Positions 59,470 through 64,000 of a DNA stretch of 64,000 nt are shown piece by piece. The position numbers and the translations under genes are program-made. Position 1 is the first letter of the stretch; every line of letters starts with the position of its first letter. The notes under the pieces are model-generated. The model was given only the letters and a program-made list of their open reading frames with translations. It searched no databases and had not been told where the DNA came from. The DNA is from Streptomyces sp. NBC_00289 (GTDB lineage: Bacteria > Actinomycetota > Actinomycetes > Streptomycetales > Streptomycetaceae), in contig NZ_CP108046.1 in the NCBI RefSeq assembly GCF_041435115.1, forward strand, positions 9,300,001-9,364,000. Reading direction: 5' to 3'.

Positions 59470-61515
59470 TCAGTCGGCCGGCCGGCGCAGTACGGCGACG
59501 TCCCGCGGTCCGAGGGTGAGGAGGCCGTGGGCGAGGGGGGTGCCGTGCAGTACCTCTCCGGCGAGGCCGGGCACCTGCACGGTGGCGTCGGTGCGGTTGG
59601 CCAGGAACAGGAACCGGCTGTCGGCGCCGCGGCGCACGGTCAGTTCGACCAGTCCGCGTACGCCGGCGGGCAGTTCGCTCTCCACCCCGGCTGGTCCGAG
59701 CAGGCGCGGCAGCAGCGCGGTGAGCCCTTCGACACCCAGCCGCGTGGAGACGTAGGCGGCCGAGCCGCTGCCCGTCGGCCGCCGGGTGACGGCGGGACGG
59801 CCGGCCTGGGGGCCGGTGCGGTAGCCGGCCAGGACCTCGGTGTCCGGGGCGGTGACGGTGATCCGGTCGGTCCACACGCTGCCGGTCGTCGTGTCGTCCA
59901 GGGCGACGGTCTCCCCGGGGAGCAGCGGGCCGAACTCCTCGACACGCAGGCCGAGCAGGTCGCGCAGGGCGCCCGGGTAGCCGCCGAGCCAGACGTGGTC
60001 GTTCTCGTCGACGACCGCCGAGAAGTACGTGGTGATCAGGTGGCCGCCCTGCTCGGTGTACCGGGTGAGTTCCTTGGCGAGGTCGGCGGGCACCATGTGC
60101 AGCACGGGGGCGATCAGCACCTGGTGGCGGGTCAGGTCGGCGCGGGTGGTGACGAGGTCGGCGCGGATGCCGAGGCCGAGGAGCGCCGAGTACCAGTCGA
60201 GCGCCTCCTGGCGGTAGTCGAGCAGGGAGGTGGGGTGCGAGTCCTGTTCGCTCGCCCACCACGAGTCCCAGTCGTAGACGATGCCCACCCTGGCCGGCTC
60301 CCGCTCGGATCCGGCGACCGGGGCGAGAGCCTTGAGGGTCGCGCCGAGTGCGGTCACCGCGCGGAAGAGCTCGCTGTCCTCGCCGGCGTGCGGGACCATC
60401 GCCGAGTGGTACTTCTCGGCGCCGGCCGACGACTGGCGCCACTGGAAGAAGCAGACCGCGTCGGCGCCGTGTGCCACGTGCAGCAGTGAGTCGCGGGCCA
60501 GGTCACCGGGCCGCTTGGCCACGTTGACGGGCTGCCAGTTGACGGCGCTGGTGGAGTGCTCCATCAGGAACCAGGGCCGGCCGCCGGCGATGCCGCTGGT
60601 GAGGTTCGCGGAGAAGGACAGCTCGTCGCGGTCCTGGGGTCCGGGGTGGACGTAGTGGTCGTTGGAGACGAAGTCGATCTCCTCCGCCCAGTCCGGGTAG
60701 TTCATGCCCTTGGTGCCGCCCATCACCATGAAGTTCGTGGTGACCGGCACGTCGGGGGTGATCTCGCGGAGGACGTCCCGCTCGGCCCGCAGGTAGTCCT
60801 TGAGCGCGTCCGACGAGAACCGCTTGAAGTCCAGCTGCTGGGTCGGGTTGGGGTGCGAGGCGGCCAGCCGGGGCGGCAGGATCTGCTCCCAGTCGCTGTA
60901 GCGCTGCGACCAGAACGCCGTGCCCCAGGCGTGGTTGAGGGCGGCGAGCGTGCCGTAGCGGGCGCGCAGCCATACGCGGAAGGCGCGGGCCGCGTCGTCG
61001 GAGTAGTCGTAGATGTTGTGGCAGCCCAGCTCGTTGGAGACGTGCCAGGCGACCAGCGCCGGGTGGTCCTTGTACCGGTCCGCCATCTCGCGTACCAGGC
61101 GCAGGGCGTGCTCGCGGAACACGGGTGAGGTGGGCCGCCAGTGCTGGCGGGCGCCGGGCCACAGGGTCTCCCCGTTCGCCGTGACCGGAAGGATCTCCGG
61201 GTGGGCCGTGCTGAGCCAGGGCGGCGGGGAGGCGGTGGCGGTGGCCAGGTCGACGCCGATGCCGCCCTCGTGGAGCAGGTCCATGACCTCGTCGAGCCAG
61301 GCGAAGTCCCACTGGTCCTCGGCGGGCTGGATACGGGCCCACGAGAAGATCCCCACGGAGACCACGTTGACGCCGGCCTCGCGCATCAGCCTGACGTCCT
61401 GCTCCCACACGTCCCGGGGCCACTGCTCCGGGTTGTAGTCGGCGCCGTAGGCGAGGCGGTGGGCGGGGTCACCGTCCGCCCCGCTCCGCAGGCGGGACAG
61501 GAGGGTGGAGATCAT
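59470..61515 (-). CDS. GH42 beta-galactosidase
   Basis: A 681-residue intracellular beta-galactosidase with no signal peptide. The acid/base is Glu162 (HVSNELGCHN) and the nucleophile Glu319 (FLMEHSTSAVNW), both in GH42 consensus. The start MISTLLSRLR... has AAGGA upstream; YGADYNPEQWP and the C-terminal beta-galactosidase trimerisation/beta-domains are in place. GH42 enzymes prefer beta-1,3-, 1,4- and 1,6-galacto-oligosaccharides from plant galactan over lactose. It follows the binding protein and permease genes on the same strand and would process the sugars that they import. Confidence 0.95.
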   Translation of the reverse strand: MISTLLSRLRSGADGDPAHRLAYGADYNPEQWPRDVWEQDVRLMREAGVNVVSVGIFSWARIQPAEDQWDFAWLDEVMDLLHEGGIGVDLATATASPPPWLSTAHPEILPVTANGETLWPGARQHWRPTSPVFREHALRLVREMADRYKDHPALVAWHVSNELGCHNIYDYSDDAARAFRVWLRARYGTLAALNHAWGTAFWSQRYSDWEQILPPRLAASHPNPTQQLDFKRFSSDALKDYLRAERDVLREITPDVPVTTNFMVMGGTKGMNYPDWAEEIDFVSNDHYVHPGPQDRDELSFSANLTSGIAGGRPWFLMEHSTSAVNWQPVNVAKRPGDLARDSLLHVAHGADAVCFFQWRQSSAGAEKYHSAMVPHAGEDSELFRAVTALGATLKALAPVAGSEREPARVGIVYDWDSWWASEQDSHPTSLLDYRQEALDWYSALLGLGIRADLVTTRADLTRHQVLIAPVLHMVPADLAKELTRYTEQGGHLITTYFSAVVDENDHVWLGGYPGALRDLLGLRVEEFGPLLPGETVALDDTTTGSVWTDRITVTAPDTEVLAGYRTGPQAGRPAVTRRPTGSGSAAYVSTRLGVEGLTALLPRLLGPAGVESELPAGVRGLVELTVRRGADSRFLFLANRTDATVQVPGLAGEVLHGTPLAHGLLTLGPRDVAVLRRPAD

Positions 61516-61542
61516 GGCGGTCCTTCCGAAGGTGGTACACGG

Positions 61543-61572
61543 GGGCGGCGCGGCCCGGGTGCCGCGCCGCCC
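61543..61572 (-). terminator. GC hairpin between the binding-protein and beta-galactosidase genes
   Basis: GGGCGGCGCGGC and GCCGCGCCGCCC form a perfect 12-bp stem with a six-base loop in the 80-bp gap. In a single operon it would act as a partial terminator or as a 3' stabiliser for the upstream message, allowing the binding protein to be made in excess. Confidence 0.7.
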
Positions 61573-61595
61573 GGCGTTCTACTGCTTGGTGACTG

Positions 61596-62933
61596 CTACT
61601 TCTCGACGGTGAAGCCCTGCTCCTCGCCGTACTTGACCGAGGCGTCCTGCCACGACTTCAGCGCGTCCGTCAGCTTGGTGCCGGAGACGTAGGCCTTGCC
61701 GACCGTGTCGTTGAAGATCGAGTTGGCGTACTGCTGGAAGGGCAGGTACGACCAGTCGGAAGCCACGTTGGCGGCGGACTCGGCGAAGATCTTGTTCGCC
61801 TCCTGGCCACCGAAGTAGTCGAACTTGGTGTTCTGGAACTCGGTGGACTTCAGCTCCGCGGTGGTCGCCGGGAAGGCCCCCTGCTTGACACGGGTCTGCA
61901 CACCGTCACCGGCGTTCGCGTACTCCACGAAGGCGTAGGCGAGTTCCTTGTTCTTGCCCAGCGCGGGCAGCGCCAGGGAGCTGCCGCCGTTCTCCGTGCT
62001 CGCCTTGTCACCCTTGGTCCACGCCGGCATCGGGGCCGCTCGCCAGTCACCGGAGGCGTTCTTCACACCGGTGACGAAGTTGGCCGGCATCCAGGCGCCG
62101 CTGGGCAGCGTGGCGATGGTGCCGTCGCCCAGGCCCTTGTACCAGTCGTCGGTCCAGCCGTAGATGGGCGCGACGAGCTTCTCGTCGATGAGCTTCTGCC
62201 AGGTGTCGGTGTACTTCTTGGCGCCCGCGTCACTGAAGTCGATCTTCACCTTGGTGCCGTCGACCTTGTAGGGACGCGAACCGGCCTGCCACAGCAGGCT
62301 GGTGGTGAGACCCGCGTCGCCGGCGTCGGCGGCGATGTAGAGCTTGGGGTCGGCCTTGTGCAGCTTGCGGGCCGCCTCGACGTACTCGTCCCAGGTGGTC
62401 GGAACGGCGATCTTGTACTTGTCGAAGACCTTCTTGTTGTAGAACAGCGCCATCGGACCGGAGTCCATCGGCAGTCCGTAGACGGCCTTGCCGTCGCTGA
62501 CCGCGTTCCACGGACCCGGCGTGTACTTGGAGGCGAGCTTGTCGGCGCCGTACGAGGACAGGTCCGTGAGGCCCTTGGTCAGCGAGTACTGGCCGAGCGC
62601 GAAGTACTCGACCTGCGCGACGTCGGGGACGCCCTTGCCGGCCGATATGGCGTTCGACAGCGCGGTGTAGTGCTTGTCGCCCGAGCGCTCACTGACGAGG
62701 TTGATCTTGACCTTGGGGTACTTCTTCTCGAAGTCGGCGGCGACCGTCTTGAGCGTCGGCTCCCAGGCCCAGACCGAGACCGTGCCGCCCTTCTCCAGGG
62801 CTGCCTGGATGTCCCCGGCCGAGACCTGCTTCTGCTCGGAGCTGTCGTCCGAGCCGCCGCAGGCGGTGGCACCCAGGGCGAGGGTGGACAGGAGGGCGAG
62901 GCCGCGCAGGAGGCGGCCGGTCTTTCTGCGCAT
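61596..62933 (-). CDS. Extracellular sugar-binding lipoprotein (carbohydrate ABC transporter, family 1)
   Basis: A 445-residue lipoprotein with lipobox GATAC (Cys25). The fold is a family 1 solute-binding protein of the CUT1 class (VSVWAWEPTLKTVAADFEKK, YPKVKINLV, GLPMDSGPMALFYNKKVFDK, PTTWDEYVEAARKL). Its position directly between MalG-type permease genes and the GH42 gene suggests galacto-oligosaccharides as ligand. No ATPase gene is in the visible part; CUT1 systems in Streptomyces share the general ATPase MsiK, encoded elsewhere. The start at 62933 (MRRKTGRLLRG) is normal for a lipoprotein. Confidence 0.92.
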   Translation of the reverse strand: MRRKTGRLLRGLALLSTLALGATACGGSDDSSEQKQVSAGDIQAALEKGGTVSVWAWEPTLKTVAADFEKKYPKVKINLVSERSGDKHYTALSNAISAGKGVPDVAQVEYFALGQYSLTKGLTDLSSYGADKLASKYTPGPWNAVSDGKAVYGLPMDSGPMALFYNKKVFDKYKIAVPTTWDEYVEAARKLHKADPKLYIAADAGDAGLTTSLLWQAGSRPYKVDGTKVKIDFSDAGAKKYTDTWQKLIDEKLVAPIYGWTDDWYKGLGDGTIATLPSGAWMPANFVTGVKNASGDWRAAPMPAWTKGDKASTENGGSSLALPALGKNKELAYAFVEYANAGDGVQTRVKQGAFPATTAELKSTEFQNTKFDYFGGQEANKIFAESAANVASDWSYLPFQQYANSIFNDTVGKAYVSGTKLTDALKSWQDASVKYGEEQGFTVEK

Positions 62934-63021
62934 GGAGGTGCTTCCGCTTCTTCGTGGGTGGGACAGGTGAGGGTGGGGTGAGCAAACGTGGGGCTGGGGA
63001 GGCGGCCGGAGGGGCGCCGGG

Positions 63022-63969
63022 TCATTCCTTGACGCTTCCGGCGGCGAGACCCGACTGCCAGTACTTCTGCAGCAGCAGGAACGCGGCGATCAGCGGAAGG
63101 ATGGTGATCAGCGAACCGGTGATCACCAGGTTGTAGATCACATCGCCACCGATGGTCTCCGCCTGCGAGTTCCAGGCGCTCAGGCCCAGGGTCAGCGGGT
63201 ACCAGTCGGAGTCCTTGAGCATGATCAGTGGCAGGAAGTAGTTGTTCCAGGTGGCCACCGTGGTGAACAGCAGGACGGTCACGAGGCCGGGGGCGAGCAG
63301 CGGCAGGGCGACCTGGAAGAAGGTGCGCACCTCGCCGGCCCCGTCGATGCGGGCGGCCTCGAGGAGTTCGGTCGGGATGGCCTCGGTGGCGAAGACCCAC
63401 ATCAGGTACAGGCCGAACGGCGACACCAGCGACGGGATGATGACCGCCCAGGGGGTGTCGGTCAGGCCCATCTTGCTGAACATCAGGAAGGTGGGCACCG
63501 CGAGCGCTGTGCCGGGAACGGCGACGGCGCCGATGACCACGGCGAAGACGCCGCGCTTGCCGAAGAAGTCGAACTTCGCCAGCGCGTACCCGCCCAGCAC
63601 CGCGAGCAGCGTGGCGCCACCGGCGCCGAGCACGACGTACATCGCGGTGTTCAGGAGCCAGCGGCCGAAGATGCCGTCGTGGTACGTGAACGTGTCGCGG
63701 ATGTTGTCCCACAGGGCGAAGTCGTGGGCGAACCACAGACCGGACGAGTCGGCCAGGCCCGACTGGGTCTTGGTGGCGTTGATGACCAGCCAGATCAGCG
63801 GCACGACGGTGTAGAGGACGACCAGTGAGGTCAGTACGGTGAGCAGCACGCTGCGCTTGGGCCGCCCGGGGGAGTGCCGGCGCGGAGTACGCAGCCGTGG
63901 CGTGCTGGTGGGGGCGCCGGCGGCTTTGGCGGGCGGGGCGGGGGAGGTGGTGGTGACAGGGGTGCTCAT
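63022..63969 (-). CDS. Carbohydrate ABC transporter permease (MalG-like)
   Basis: A 315-residue inner-membrane permease with six helices after a 40-residue cytoplasmic start. The EAA motif is present as ELLEAARIDGAGEVRTFFQVALPLLAPG, which contacts the ATPase. ATG 63969 has GGGAG upstream, and the gene begins four bp after the stop of the preceding permease gene, so the two are coupled. The C-terminus (QKYWQSGLAAGSVKE) is typical of MalG-type proteins. It works with the binding protein encoded 88 bp downstream. Confidence 0.93.
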   Translation of the reverse strand: MSTPVTTTSPAPPAKAAGAPTSTPRLRTPRRHSPGRPKRSVLLTVLTSLVVLYTVVPLIWLVINATKTQSGLADSSGLWFAHDFALWDNIRDTFTYHDGIFGRWLLNTAMYVVLGAGGATLLAVLGGYALAKFDFFGKRGVFAVVIGAVAVPGTALAVPTFLMFSKMGLTDTPWAVIIPSLVSPFGLYLMWVFATEAIPTELLEAARIDGAGEVRTFFQVALPLLAPGLVTVLLFTTVATWNNYFLPLIMLKDSDWYPLTLGLSAWNSQAETIGGDVIYNLVITGSLITILPLIAAFLLLQKYWQSGLAAGSVKE

Positions 63970-63973
63970 CTGG

Positions 63974-64000
63974 TCACGCTCCCTTGCGCATGCCGCGCAG
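63974..64000 (-). CDS. 3' end of the partner permease gene (MalF-like), cut by the window
   Basis: Only the last eight codons (LRGMRKGA) and the TGA (63974-63976) are inside the window. Position directly before the MalG-like gene, on the same strand with a four-base spacer, makes it the MalF-type partner; the sequence itself is too short to confirm this. Confidence 0.6.
   Translation of the reverse strand: MRGMRKGA

Noticed and set aside
56884..60489. Plus-strand frame of 1201 codons opposite the IS1182 transposase, GH30 and GH42 genes
   Set aside because: Shadow of high-GC genes; low-complexity Val/Gly/Arg composition and it crosses an IS boundary and two gene ends.

Overview
The window is high-GC DNA with strong third-position GC bias, frequent GTG starts, AGGAGG-type ribosome sites, many secreted carbohydrate-active enzymes, ROK, MarR, TetR and ECF41 regulators, and mycothiol-type and CHASE3/PP2C signalling proteins. 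This points to a Streptomyces or close relative. About 45 protein genes, five clear relics and two insertion sequences can be supported. I see no rRNA, tRNA or CRISPR array.

Layout. 1-2.5 kb: a GH97 glycosidase behind a textbook promoter-operator and a short alanine-repeat ORF. 2.7-5.9 kb: a chloramphenicol phosphotransferase-like gene, a one-TM protein and an orphan LanC-like cyclase. 6-11.6 kb: a ROK repressor divergent from a monosaccharide ABC transporter (ATPase, permease, ChvE/XylF-type binding protein). 11.7-15.1 kb: a Tat-exported GH95-like hydrolase and a PfkB sugar kinase. 15.3-21.4 kb: an APC permease, a DEAD-box helicase, a mycothiol-dependent isomerase-like protein, and an intact carboxymuconolactone decarboxylase + ECF41 sigma pair beside a decayed pair. 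21.4-25.3 kb: DHA2 efflux pump, MarR repressor, quercetinase (queD) and an esterase. 25.3-29 kb: membrane proteins, an orphan lipoprotein and two gene relics.

29.2-36.2 kb is a molybdenum block: a 1376-residue nitrate reductase fused to a CysJ-type flavoprotein, convergent with modABC. 36.5-41 kb holds a TetR/isochorismatase-like pair, a lipoprotein, a methyltransferase and a lamin-tail protein. 41.3-48.6 kb has a GH92 mannosidase and a large subtilase separated by an ISAzo13-type element. 49-52.7 kb is a divergent signalling cluster (Rcp1-like receiver, HTH-like protein; CHASE3 histidine kinase, receiver-PP2C phosphatase). 52.7-54.4 kb is a lone ribulokinase. 54.5-57.2 kb is debris from glycosidase genes plus an IS1182-type element sitting in the loop of a hairpin. 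57.3-64 kb is a galactan/arabinogalactan operon: binding protein, permeases, GH42 beta-galactosidase and a GH30 galactanase with a ricin-type module.

Together the sugar genes describe extracellular depolymerisation of plant or fungal polysaccharide (GH30, GH92, GH97, GH95-like), import (two ABC systems), intracellular cleavage (GH42) and phosphorylation (PfkB, AraB). No wholly new system is evident. The most informative signals are regulatory architecture (a leader peptide coupled to the transporter, hairpins tuning operons, a shared TCGATACA half-site) and the pattern of gene decay and IS targeting.
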